Of a stretch of DNA of 64,000 nt, positions 1 through 9,018 are shown one piece after another. A program made the translations under genes and the position numbers. The stretch spans positions 400,490 through 464,489 of the forward strand of contig JAVZEV010000001.1 in assembly GCA_038873195.1 (NCBI GenBank), in the 5' to 3' direction. Position 1 is the stretch's first letter. Each line of letters starts with the position of its first letter. This DNA comes from Candidatus Bathyarchaeia archaeon (GTDB lineage Archaea > Thermoproteota > Bathyarchaeia > Bathyarchaeales > Bathycorpusculaceae). Below the pieces are notes generated by a model, which had not been told where the DNA came from, did not search any database, and saw only the letters and a program-made list of their open reading frames with translations.

Positions 1-228
1 GTATCTTACCTTGATATTATCGATTTTCTTTTCTTTCAGTCGCTTTCGCAGAACTTGGTTTATTGTGCTTGGTGCTTTGCCCATAAGTTTGACTTCTGCA
101 TATTTTAAGTTAGATTCTACAAACTCCTTTATTATCTCATCGTATATTGGTTCTCTTCCTTTCCTTTTTCCAGGTATTCTTTCTACTGGTACTAAAAAGC
201 GCAAGTTTTCTTTTTTCTCACCAGACAT
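1..228 (-). CDS. Partial wHTH-like protein, paralog of the next gene (C-terminus off window)
   Basis: The minus strand is open from an ATG at 228 to the window edge, 76 codons. The product (MSGEKKENLRFLVPVERIPG...) aligns closely with the N-terminus of the adjacent 285-836 gene: both have a basic segment, then YDEII.EF.ES.LKYAEVK, then a short basic helix ending in RLKEK. The pattern of a helix followed by 'KYAEVK..G.AP.T' looks like a small helix-turn-helix DNA-binding unit, but I do not recognise a named family. The stop codon lies outside the window, so I cannot tell whether it also carries the zinc ribbon of its paralog. Tandem duplication of the two genes is the simplest reading. Confidence 0.7.
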   Translation of the reverse strand, partial: MSGEKKENLRFLVPVERIPGKRKGREPIYDEIIKEFVESNLKYAEVKLMGKAPSTINQVLRKRLKEKKIDNIKVRY

Positions 229-284
229 TTAGTAATGCCACCTTACTCATTCTATCAAAGATTTAGCTTAATAATTTTAAAGCT

Positions 285-836
285 CTAAGTACTTTTCTCT
301 TTAGAGTTTAGCTCTTTTTCTAATTTTTCAATTGATCTGAGTGATTCTTGATATTCCTCTTCGTTCTTGTAAAAGTTATAATTGCATTCTCGGCAGCGAT
401 ATGCATCTTTTGTGTTTAAGGCCTTACATTTTGGGCAGCGAACTTTTATTATTACAGAGTTTAACAAATGCACTACATCAATTATGGGTTTGACGTCTTT
501 AGGTGAAGTTTCCTCGAATGGTGCTTCTTCGAGCGAGTAGTTCTTGTCAACAAAGTCGCAAAGCGTTTTTTCCCGTGCGTCCACTCTTTCTAGGTAAACT
601 TTTTTATTTCTTATTCGGGCTTTGATGAACGTTAATTGTTTCTCTTTTAACCTTTGGCTTAACATTATCTGAACTGTTTCAGGGGCTCTTCCAGTTTCTT
701 TAACCTCTGCGTATTTTAAACCAGATTCTATAAACTCGCTAATTATTTCATCGTAGAAACTAGGTTTCCTCCTTTTTGTGGGCGGTAGATGTTCAATAGG
801 TTTTAAGAAGCGAAAGTCTTCTACTTGTTCAGCCAT
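285..836 (-). CDS. wHTH-like protein with C-terminal zinc ribbon
   Basis: A 183-residue protein. The N-terminal half (about residues 1-85) is the duplicated helix-turn-helix-like segment shared with the gene at 1-228. The C-terminal half carries one zinc-ribbon-like set of four cysteines, CPKC then CREC, about 13 residues apart (near residues 135-155), followed by a charged Glu/Lys-rich tail. No catalytic motif is visible. It is probably a DNA- or RNA-binding protein, possibly a regulator. It lies downstream of, and on the same strand as, the dpdA-HerA-NurA run, but a gap of about 190 bases separates it from the nuclease gene, so membership of that operon is not shown. The function is unknown. 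Confidence 0.7.
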   Translation of the reverse strand: MAEQVEDFRFLKPIEHLPPTKRRKPSFYDEIISEFIESGLKYAEVKETGRAPETVQIMLSQRLKEKQLTFIKARIRNKKVYLERVDAREKTLCDFVDKNYSLEEAPFEETSPKDVKPIIDVVHLLNSVIIKVRCPKCKALNTKDAYRCRECNYNFYKNEEEYQESLRSIEKLEKELNSKEKST

Positions 837-1022
837 CAGTAATCTACCTACGCTTCATTTTTAGAAATGAGTTCTACAGGAAATTTAACTTTTGTGAAAG
901 ATCAATCTTCATTACTAACATAAATAACAGACAGATTATTATGTCAAATGATCTTTTCATAGGTCGCCGCTATTCTCTCACGTGGTGGTTAACGATTTGC
1001 CAAGTATGTGTGTTTAAGGATG

Positions 1023-1591
1023 TTATTCTAGATTATAGAGTTTACACAATCTCTCAATGTCACTAAATGACACTACTATAACATTATTTGGTCCATGAAG
1101 CTTTCTGAATTCTAGTAAAGCCTTTTCAAAACGATTTCGTATAGGTTCAAGTTTTCTGCCCTTCTCATCCCCGCTGTGCACTTCTGCTGCCCCTCTTTTA
1201 ACTACGATGATCCCATAAGGCAGTTTGGAAAGGTTTGAAATGTCTCCTTTCATTGCTTTCGTTGTTGTATCCGTGGCTTCGATCTCAAAGGCGGCATAAA
1301 GACATCTTTCTAAACCGATTTTGGTTTCTAATAATTGTTTGTAATCCTCATCTAAATCGTTTCTTGATAACGTCTCTTTGAGTAAGTCTTTAAACCATTT
1401 TGGGTTCTCGTATACCATAAGACATCGTGGCGTATAGCAAGTTTTCCAAGCTCTGATTCTTGCTCCTCCTCTACATCAACTTCAAAACCAAGGTGCTTAC
1501 CAAGTTTGCAGAGAAGAACTTTAAGTCTATATGCATCTCCACTTTCATTTCTTCCTTTCTTGATGTTATCAAAATTAGAAACGTTTCGCAT
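1023..1591 (-). pseudogene. PD-(D/E)XK-type nuclease gene split by one frameshift
   Basis: Two overlapping minus-strand reading frames (1591-1352 and 1418-1023) read as one protein if one base is restored near 1400-1410. The first frame ends its plausible part at HDVLWY, and the second continues YENPKWFKDLL...YAAFEIEATDTTTKAM. Together they give about 190 residues with an Asp (HDV), a later FEIE strand and a Lys, the order seen in PD-(D/E)XK nucleases of the 'DVLWY...FEVE' type that often sit by HerA. The gene is 37 bases after HerA on the same strand. A real disruption, an assembly error and a -1 recoding site are all possible; no classic slippery heptamer is obvious to me. Confidence 0.55.
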
Positions 1592-1627
1592 GTTACTCCT
1601 CTTTATGCTTTTACTTTTCGTTCCGAT

Positions 1628-3304
1628 CTAAAATTTCTGTAATTCGTCTTTTAGGTCAGGTGTTACTCCTCCGTGGAAGGTTCCACGGGGTCTCACGATT
1701 ATGGGCAAAGACATAATTGTAGCTGGACCAAACACATATGCCTCTCCAGGCGCTAAAGCTCTAATCTCTTCCAAATCCTCATCAGTGACCCACTCGCTGA
1801 TTCTTCTAACGTAATTCTGATCGTTAGGATTTGTCATCCGCATTATAATCTGATTATTACATTGCGATAACACATCAGCATCAACTCTACTTGGCCTCTG
1901 ACTAATCAAGCCCAACCCAACAAAGAATTTCCGTCCTTCTTGGGCAATCTGCTTCATTGTAGATAGAGAAACGCTAGTTTCTGCACCGCCAGGAGCAAAA
2001 CGATGCGCTTCTTCAAAAAGAAGCAAAACAGGTGGAATCTCATCAGCGATTCTGCCAGCTAATATTTTTTTGCCTATAATTGCAGCAACCGCTTGCTGTT
2101 CCAGCAGAGGAGTCAAGCTCAAATCGATAACGGTAACTTGCCCCTTCTTAACCAAATCCTTCGCTGAGATACGTTTCTCACCAATTGTTTTAGCAAAAAA
2201 TGAACGATTATTCAACAAACTAAGTTTAGCTATTAAAAGATCAATCGGCGCGGTACCTCGCACAAAATCTGGGCCAACTCTTCTTATCTCACTCTCGATT
2301 GTGCTAAATTGTATAAATTCCCCACGTTCCGCTCTTGCATGTATATCGCTCCAAATAGCATCTATTATTCTCATCTGCGCCTCAGTAATGCTGTAAAAAG
2401 AAGATAGAAGAAGATTCAGCTGAGAAGGGTCAAGGTCTGCAAGCTGAATCTTAAGAGGATTAACCTTAACGATGATATCAGGATACTTCTTTCTAACTTT
2501 CTGTAAAATTATATCAGACTTTACGGGATCAGTTGAATAAAAAGCTACATTTTTCTGTACTTTTTCCACGCCCACTTTAGCTCGAATAATTAATTCCTCT
2601 GGCATTCCAAGCTTTCTCATGTTGTCAAAATTTTTCTCAAAACCAATTGACCGAGCCAAACTGTAATATTCCCCATGTGGGTCAAAGATGACAATAGGCA
2701 AATCTGAAATTGAGAGAACCTCCTCAATCAAAACTCCGCCAGCATAACTTTTGCCTGCCCCAGTCATTGCAAGAATTGCAAAATGCTTTGAAACAAGTTC
2801 AGTCAAATCGAGGAAAACGGGCACTTTTGGGTCGTCTCTAAGGGAGCCTAAACACAAATTATCTTCTCCTTCTTTAGAAAGTTGCTTTAAAAGGAACTCC
2901 GTATCTGCCTCATAAACTCTTTCGCCAGGGTAGACAGGTATCCTTGGACGCAGGAACGCTTTCCCATCCTTACTTCTGAAACCTAAAACTTCCACAACTC
3001 CAATAAGCGATTCAGTAATGTCCCTGCGGAAACCAAGATCATCCAATGTTGCTTTTCCGGTCCCTGCCATCAGTGCAACTTGGGCGGGAAGACTTGCGCT
3101 GAGCAATTCATTCTGCCGGATCACAGATATGACTCTGCCAAGCAAGAAGGTATCTTTCTCTTCAGACGCTGGAATCTTTACAAACTGCCCTCTGCGTATT
3201 GTAACTGGATGCCCAGTTTCTGTTTTGAGCCCTACAAACTGGAACGTATAGGGGGTTGTAGATCCTATTATCAATCCTAACGGTTTATTTTCTTCTAGCA
3301 CCAT
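1628..3304 (-). CDS. herA: HerA-type hexameric DNA translocase/helicase ATPase
   Basis: This 558-residue protein has the HerA/FtsK-like layout. An N-terminal HAS-barrel-like beta domain (about 1-130) is followed by the P-loop TGAGKSY (residues 181-187), the characteristic VIFDPHGEY segment (about 205-213) and a Walker B strand LLLFEEAHRF near 430. It ends in the arginine-rich C-terminal region typical of the family (SQRPSRVD, then MRMTNPNDQ). HerA hexamers translocate double-stranded DNA and work with NurA in end resection. The ATG overlaps the nurA stop as TAATG, so the two are translationally coupled. In archaeal chromosomes the canonical partners are Mre11 and Rad50; here they are absent and the pair sits downstream of a DpdA-like gene, so this may be a second, specialised HerA. 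Confidence 0.92.
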   Translation of the reverse strand: MVLEENKPLGLIIGSTTPYTFQFVGLKTETGHPVTIRRGQFVKIPASEEKDTFLLGRVISVIRQNELLSASLPAQVALMAGTGKATLDDLGFRRDITESLIGVVEVLGFRSKDGKAFLRPRIPVYPGERVYEADTEFLLKQLSKEGEDNLCLGSLRDDPKVPVFLDLTELVSKHFAILAMTGAGKSYAGGVLIEEVLSISDLPIVIFDPHGEYYSLARSIGFEKNFDNMRKLGMPEELIIRAKVGVEKVQKNVAFYSTDPVKSDIILQKVRKKYPDIIVKVNPLKIQLADLDPSQLNLLLSSFYSITEAQMRIIDAIWSDIHARAERGEFIQFSTIESEIRRVGPDFVRGTAPIDLLIAKLSLLNNRSFFAKTIGEKRISAKDLVKKGQVTVIDLSLTPLLEQQAVAAIIGKKILAGRIADEIPPVLLLFEEAHRFAPGGAETSVSLSTMKQIAQEGRKFFVGLGLISQRPSRVDADVLSQCNNQIIMRMTNPNDQNYVRRISEWVTDEDLEEIRALAPGEAYVFGPATIMSLPIIVRPRGTFHGGVTPDLKDELQKF

Positions 3305-4509
3305 TATAGACTCTCCCTAAATCTATCTTCTAATAAAACCTTATAATCTTGATGAAATCTCTTTGCCAGAATCCCGTGAACAAGCCTTAAAATGCTATCA
3401 GCGTATTCTCTGCTTAATTTACCTACATGATGAGCAAAAAAGAGAGGCGCAGGATAACCAGGTATAGGCGAATAATAGCTAAGGTTACTTATAATTTGGA
3501 AAAAGTGGTCGAGATCTTCTCTTTCCCAAAAAATTGCTTCGGTGTAAAAAGGGCGAACATCTGGAAAAACCTTAAAATAGAACCCTGCAACACGACCTCG
3601 AATAATATTTACTGCAACAGGAAAACGAGTTGCACAACTTACTTCTGCAATTTTTGTTCTTTTAAAACTCTGGTTCCACAACATACGCCTAATTAACGCT
3701 AATTCATTAGATGTGGAAAAGTTTTGCATCCAGGATTTTTTATCTCCAAATAATGAAATAGTGGTAGAGTTGGAAGGTATCTCAACTGGACATTTCAATT
3801 TGGTCATCGATTGATATCTTTTTTTCCATTCATTAGTTAGGAATTTTCGGATGCCTAGAAGATACTTATTTGCTGTAGGGTCTTTTGAAACACCAGCCAC
3901 AATTATCTTTTCTTTTTCAAGTAAACCAAAAAACTGATTTGCGTGTTTTAAAAATTTCTTTTCAAATTCTTCCTTAACCCAATCGGGGGAATCAGCAGTC
4001 CGAAAATCATCTGGAAAAGTCAGAGTCCCATCTAATAATACTAAATCTGGTTTCTTTCCTTCTTCCACCATTTTTTTAAGTGTTTCATAAGCTACTTGAT
4101 ACTCTAAGGTTTTCATCCGTAAACTGCAAACGAGATCTCCACGATAGGGATGACAAAAAAGTATGTCTGGGAGAAAAATTGGTTTCACGCCTTTCTCACT
4201 CGGATCATAAGAACACGCACTGGCAAGTGTCAAGTAAATAGAACTGTATTTTTGAGTGTAAATTGTTCCATCGCAAGCAAAAACATGGACCTTTCTATGG
4301 CTTTCTAAATTCTCTCTTGGAAGATCTGCGACAATCTCATCGTGAAGAGTGCCAGCCAATTTGCTTATTTTTTCGATCCAGTTAGAAACAGTTCCTACAC
4401 CCGACTTGTCTACTTCAGAAAGTTTTGAAGAGATGCCGGAAATCAAAGATCTATTATCATCTTTTATGGTTACTTGGTTAACTTTTTCATCAAACAATTT
4501 AGCCCACAC
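3304..4509 (-). CDS. nurA: NurA-domain 5'-3' nuclease
   Basis: The 401-residue product has NurA landmarks: a strand VHVFACDG with Asp80 and a second strand DLVLLDGTL with Asp160, matching the conserved aspartates of the RNase H-like NurA fold, plus a late 'PGYPAPLFFAHH' segment typical of NurA C-termini. NurA degrades DNA ends in a complex threaded by HerA. The likely start is GTG at 4509, giving an 11-base overlap with the upstream ATPase gene; the GGTGTGG just there could serve as ribosome binding site. The stop overlaps the HerA ATG (TAATG). Overlap on both sides makes a tight ATPase-NurA-HerA translational unit. Sequence outside the catalytic strands is divergent, which would fit a dedicated rather than a housekeeping NurA. 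Confidence 0.85.
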   Translation of the reverse strand: MWAKLFDEKVNQVTIKDDNRSLISGISSKLSEVDKSGVGTVSNWIEKISKLAGTLHDEIVADLPRENLESHRKVHVFACDGTIYTQKYSSIYLTLASACSYDPSEKGVKPIFLPDILFCHPYRGDLVCSLRMKTLEYQVAYETLKKMVEEGKKPDLVLLDGTLTFPDDFRTADSPDWVKEEFEKKFLKHANQFFGLLEKEKIIVAGVSKDPTANKYLLGIRKFLTNEWKKRYQSMTKLKCPVEIPSNSTTISLFGDKKSWMQNFSTSNELALIRRMLWNQSFKRTKIAEVSCATRFPVAVNIIRGRVAGFYFKVFPDVRPFYTEAIFWEREDLDHFFQIISNLSYYSPIPGYPAPLFFAHHVGKLSREYADSILRLVHGILAKRFHQDYKVLLEDRFRESL

Positions 4510-7500
4510 CTTCTTTTAAAATTCCCTTTTTCTTAAGAACCTCTAATCCCTCTGAAAATTCCTTTAAAGTCATTTCCAGTCTCTCGGCATAAGATTGCAT
4601 CTTTTCAATAAACAAAAATGGTTCAAGAAATTCAAAAGCAATGGCGTGAGCAATTTTTAACCCAGAGTTTTCTACATTATCTATCATTTTGTGGTAAAAT
4701 TCTACTAAATTATGGGCTCTGGATACACCGTCTGTGGCAGCTTTGAGCATTTGCATGTCTTCTTCCAGTTCCTTCATCCTCTGAGGCCAAAACCTTTCTA
4801 AGGCTGATACCAAAGTATCAGATTTGCCCAAGAACTCGTTTGAAGAGATCGAGTATTGCTCATATATTTGAACAGTTTTGTCTCGTATAGACCGCACGTT
4901 ATCTTGATACCTTTTGATGATTATTTTAAACTCTGTTTTCTCCAGTGCTTCAATGAGGGATTTCAACTCCTCTTGACTTATTTCCATTGGTTTTTCGAGT
5001 AATTCGATTTTTGTCAAGAAAGTATACAATGATTTGAAGAAATCTTTTTCTGCTTGCGTAGGCGCGGATGCAAAATAGTTTCCAAGTTTATAGTTTTTTA
5101 TTTTATCAAGCATTTTATGTACGTTGTCTTTCTTTTCACCAATAATTCTCGCTTTTTCATTGTTTTCCTGAATTTCAACTTCTCCATTAATTAGCATTAA
5201 AGCAACTTGATCGCACTCGCCATCGAAGTCCTTTGCCAAGCCTTCTAAAACACTTATTTCCTTCTCAATTAATTCTATAAGTCGTCCATCTTCAATTAGT
5301 TTAGAAATTTTTGAGAGAGATTTCTTGACATTCTTATTGACTGATAAAACTGATTTCGGTGTAAAATGTAAAGAAGCTCTTGCCAAATGGTCGTTGATCT
5401 TAATCTTTGCGCTCTCAACAATTCCGATGACTTCTTGAATTTTTCTAATGATGCTTGAAAAACTATCTTGAGGCTCTGCACGAAGGTTTTCTATGGACCT
5501 TGTGATGTAATATAACTGTGTAAGGACAATAGCTTTTTTCAATAAATCCTGGTTATCTTGGATTTCTTTTACATAATTTTCAAGGAGTTCAAGCTTATCT
5601 GTGATCTTTGAAATGTACTTATTGTTATTAAAAACAAAAGTTTCTCCATCAAAATTGATTTCTATTTGGCGTTGTAGATCCTTTTTTATGCTTGTGATTA
5701 AGTTCAAAACAGATTGTTTTTCTTCCGAGATCTTACGTGTTGTAACTATGATTTTCTGTCGTCCGGCCTCAAACTCCGGAGAGATCTTAACAAGATTTTT
5801 AGATGCCAATAAAATCTCTACTATGAATTGGTATGGAGTGATTCCAGCTTGTTTTAGTTTGTACAAAGCTCCAGAAACAAATGCACGATTTATTTCTTCT
5901 TCTAAAATAGATTTTTCTATGCGATATTGATTTTCAAGTAACTGGTAGACCTTTCTTTCATATTCAGAAATTACAATATTTTTATCACGATCTAATAATT
6001 CTTGTATTACCTCTCCATCTTCAAACTCAACTGGTCCGTATGGTTTCTTATAAGTTTCAATAAATTCACGCACAGTATTGTCTTTTATATCGTTTAACAT
6101 TTGTGTGAACCACTTTTCTACAAGTTTTGGATAGATACAAGTTTCATCGTTAGGATTCAATCTTTTTAGAGCCCACTTCAAACCATAGAGAGGCATTAGA
6201 AGATACTCACTTAACATGCCTTCATTGAAATCTCTTATTGCATCAAGGGTTAATCCTTCAAGATTTATAGCGAAAGTAGCTGGATCGGTTAAAATGGTTA
6301 CTAAATCAGCCTCAGTCAAATTTTTTATGAAGATCCGCTTATATGCTGGAGCCCATTTGATGTTTTCTTGCATATAAGGCTCTAGCCGTTTATATTCCAA
6401 AAATTCCGGGTAGGTAAATACTATAACAAAGTCAGACGCTGAAGTCTTTAATCCTTCAACCAACTTTCGAAAATCATCATCAATAATTCCACTTGGTGGA
6501 ACACATATAAATTTAAGCCCAACTCTATAGTAGATTTCTGGAGTTGCCGCATGTGGCGTGACTTTTAACCCAAGTACTTTTAACGCATCGTTTCCATATT
6601 CTTCATATGCAGGTTCTATTAAACTTGCTTCCTTTAAATGCGCATGAGTCACCACAATTTTTAATTGACCCAAAATCTTTTGTTCTCGGCTGATACTGTC
6701 GCCGTCTAAAAATTCTCTAAGAACTTCAAGTTGTTCAACTGAAAATTTCCTAAATCTTCCTTCTAATGCAACATGAAAGATTTCCAACGTATTTTTAAGC
6801 CAATAAATGTTTTCTTGTCTGGCATTGAACTTTTTAAAAATACGTTCTACGGCATCATCAATCAAATGGAGGGAAGGAACTATAAGATAGCATGGCTCAT
6901 CGTTAGCCGTCACCCAAGGAATAGAGAAAATGGACTCGATTCTTTCTTCATATCTTTTGCCCAGCTTCTTAATTTCGCCCTTTATGTTTTTTTCCGCAGT
7001 TTCATAACTTAGGATCCAACATTGTTCAGCATTAACTATTGGTGCTAGTTCTTCATGTAACACTCTTTTCACTTCAGATGCTGTAAGATTGCATGCTTTT
7101 GAAATCTCAGGAATAGTCCACCATCCTAACGCTGATCCCAGAAACTGAGCCACGGCCTTTCCTGGCGGCGATTGCGCTATTTCTTCTACTTTATGTACAT
7201 TTGGTGAGAGATCTACAGTCATCTCTAAAATTTTTGTCTCCTTCAATGCCGAGGGGAGCTCCTTAAATGTGAATGTATCTAGATCACATGATAATATGTA
7301 ATCAAAACAATGACGCAAAAGTTCGACTAGGAATCGAGTTGTAGGTCGATAGGAAGCTCCCTTTTTTTCGACGACGTATGGGCAAAGATTAATTAAGCTA
7401 AGCACCGTATAGCGGTCAAACGGATAGTAGGGGTTCATTTTCAGTTTTGTATTTACAATTGACTTGTCTGCATATGCTTGCAAGAAATTTTTAGCAACTC

Positions 7501-8089
7501 TTAATCCTATATAAGGATCTAGAACCGGGAGAGGTTTTACAGTAAGCATAAACCTTTGACTCATATCCTCTTCGTGAAGTATAGTATCCTTGACCTGGGG
7601 AGTGCAGAAAAGCAGTATTGTTACGTTGGCAAATCCTTCTTCAGTAACGGCTTCTTTTTTCCCTTCTAAAAAGTTTCTTAATTGTATTTTGAAATTGGAA
7701 ATAGCGTCTGGATTTCTTCGTACGGTATCATATAGACCTTGAACTTCGTCAAATAATATAATTGTCCTCTTTTTCTTGAACTCTGTGGCAAAAATCGTAT
7801 CATAAAGGGATGTCTCTACACGAAAGAATTCTTCTTTCACATCGTATCCATTTTTCACAGCTAGACTACGAATAATATTACTTAAATGAGATTTTCCAGA
7901 GCCAAATTCTCCAACAAATAAATAACAGCTTGGACGTTTTTCATCATAAAGGCTCTTTAACCATTTTTCCAAGGCATTTTCATGAAGTTCAGAGAATGGG
8001 TATGCTGCAAATGGTACGTTTACTTTTGGTGGTACTCCATGTTGTGGAAAAGGGTTTGCCTTAAATCCAAGATCGGATGGTGACCTCAT
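4499..8089 (-). CDS. Giant P-loop ATPase with long C-terminal helical/coiled-coil region
   Basis: An 1196-residue protein. Near the N-terminus are a Walker A GEFGSGKSH (residues 60-68) and a Walker B IILFDEVQG (about 110-117), an AAA+/STAND-like ATPase core similar in style to BREX BrxC and DUF499-type ATPases. A winged-helix-like stretch follows near 330-370 (WWTIPEISKACNLTASEVKRVL). From about 740 to the end the sequence is rich in Lys, Glu and Leu and should be helical with coiled coils. It starts within a TAATG overlap with the upstream winged-helix gene and ends overlapping nurA. Large ATPases of this kind couple target sensing to effector nucleases in defence systems. It resembles in size and position the DpdH-type ATPases of bacterial dpd clusters, but I cannot confirm homology without a search. 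Confidence 0.8.
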   Translation of the reverse strand: MRSPSDLGFKANPFPQHGVPPKVNVPFAAYPFSELHENALEKWLKSLYDEKRPSCYLFVGEFGSGKSHLSNIIRSLAVKNGYDVKEEFFRVETSLYDTIFATEFKKKRTIILFDEVQGLYDTVRRNPDAISNFKIQLRNFLEGKKEAVTEEGFANVTILLFCTPQVKDTILHEEDMSQRFMLTVKPLPVLDPYIGLRVAKNFLQAYADKSIVNTKLKMNPYYPFDRYTVLSLINLCPYVVEKKGASYRPTTRFLVELLRHCFDYILSCDLDTFTFKELPSALKETKILEMTVDLSPNVHKVEEIAQSPPGKAVAQFLGSALGWWTIPEISKACNLTASEVKRVLHEELAPIVNAEQCWILSYETAEKNIKGEIKKLGKRYEERIESIFSIPWVTANDEPCYLIVPSLHLIDDAVERIFKKFNARQENIYWLKNTLEIFHVALEGRFRKFSVEQLEVLREFLDGDSISREQKILGQLKIVVTHAHLKEASLIEPAYEEYGNDALKVLGLKVTPHAATPEIYYRVGLKFICVPPSGIIDDDFRKLVEGLKTSASDFVIVFTYPEFLEYKRLEPYMQENIKWAPAYKRIFIKNLTEADLVTILTDPATFAINLEGLTLDAIRDFNEGMLSEYLLMPLYGLKWALKRLNPNDETCIYPKLVEKWFTQMLNDIKDNTVREFIETYKKPYGPVEFEDGEVIQELLDRDKNIVISEYERKVYQLLENQYRIEKSILEEEINRAFVSGALYKLKQAGITPYQFIVEILLASKNLVKISPEFEAGRQKIIVTTRKISEEKQSVLNLITSIKKDLQRQIEINFDGETFVFNNNKYISKITDKLELLENYVKEIQDNQDLLKKAIVLTQLYYITRSIENLRAEPQDSFSSIIRKIQEVIGIVESAKIKINDHLARASLHFTPKSVLSVNKNVKKSLSKISKLIEDGRLIELIEKEISVLEGLAKDFDGECDQVALMLINGEVEIQENNEKARIIGEKKDNVHKMLDKIKNYKLGNYFASAPTQAEKDFFKSLYTFLTKIELLEKPMEISQEELKSLIEALEKTEFKIIIKRYQDNVRSIRDKTVQIYEQYSISSNEFLGKSDTLVSALERFWPQRMKELEEDMQMLKAATDGVSRAHNLVEFYHKMIDNVENSGLKIAHAIAFEFLEPFLFIEKMQSYAERLEMTLKEFSEGLEVLKKKGILKEGVG

Positions 8090-8952
8090 TATTGAGTCTC
8101 CTTCAATTGTTTAAGCTCTCTCCAATTTGCTGGCGCTCTAAGAGTAGCAATGTATTGTGGAACGAACCGCACAAACGCATAAGCTGGGGGGATGGGTGGC
8201 GTAGGCCATCCTGGACTGAATTCTACGGTGCCCGAATTTTCCTTCTGGAGCTCAATTAACCGATGCAGAAGAAAATCCATATCTGGTTGGTCTTTCATGT
8301 ATTCTCTATACCTTGCTTGTAATTTTTCGCAAAAATCTACAGTTGACCATTCATTTCGAAAGTTTGCAAGCTCTCTAATAATTGCTAGAAATTCAACATC
8401 GGAAAATTCTGGTTTAAATTCTCGATTGATAATATATTTCTTGCAATCGTCATCCCACGTAATCAATCCTAACCATCTTGCTACTGCTATGGCATTTTCG
8501 CGATCAATCCTATCATCTTTTTCATATCCAAAATCAAAAAGCCATTCTTTAATAACAAAATTATCAAACTCTTCTGGTTTGAATGAGTGTCTTCCAGGGG
8601 TCGTTATAAATTTATCTAAATACCTAGCAACTTGATACCTATCTTTAACCATGTTGAAAATCGCTCTAGCAAAATCGACATCACGTCCCTTTTCATACAT
8701 CTCAACAATTATTCTTCCTTTTTCTGTGATGTTATAATTAAAAGCAACAGGCGTGATTAATTCTAAATCTTCAAGAAACCTTCGAGGTGGTTCAGTTTTA
8801 TCAATTGTCAGTTCCCTTATTCTATTTGATAGCTTTTTTTTAGGGATTGATCCACCTTCGTATTCTATATTCCTCAGAAGATTGAATGTGCCTTCTATCA
8901 GTTCTTCACTTGAGAAGCTATAGCTCCAGCTATCACCACTACGTTTTTTCAC
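8089..8952 (-). CDS. Winged-helix-like protein of the dpdA/HerA operon
   Basis: The product has about 287 residues if the GTG at 8952 is used. That start has a strong GGTGGGG ribosome binding site seven bases upstream; the frame is open to a TTG at 8967. Early helices followed by 'LSNRIRELTIDKTEPPRRFLEDLELITP...YNITEKGRIIVEMYEKG' look like a winged helix-turn-helix, with further helical segments and a proline-rich C-terminus (PGWPTPPIPPAY). There are no catalytic motifs. The stop overlaps the ATPase start (TAATG), so the two are probably made in a fixed ratio and may form a complex, as DpdG-DpdH are thought to in bacterial dpd loci; that parallel is inferred from size and order only. Confidence 0.72.
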   Translation of the reverse strand: MKKRSGDSWSYSFSSEELIEGTFNLLRNIEYEGGSIPKKKLSNRIRELTIDKTEPPRRFLEDLELITPVAFNYNITEKGRIIVEMYEKGRDVDFARAIFNMVKDRYQVARYLDKFITTPGRHSFKPEEFDNFVIKEWLFDFGYEKDDRIDRENAIAVARWLGLITWDDDCKKYIINREFKPEFSDVEFLAIIRELANFRNEWSTVDFCEKLQARYREYMKDQPDMDFLLHRLIELQKENSGTVEFSPGWPTPPIPPAYAFVRFVPQYIATLRAPANWRELKQLKETQ

Positions 8953-9018
8953 TTGGAGCCCCACCAAAATAACTCTTTAATTACTGACATGTATATTTTA
9001 CGAATTCTGAGTTAATGA

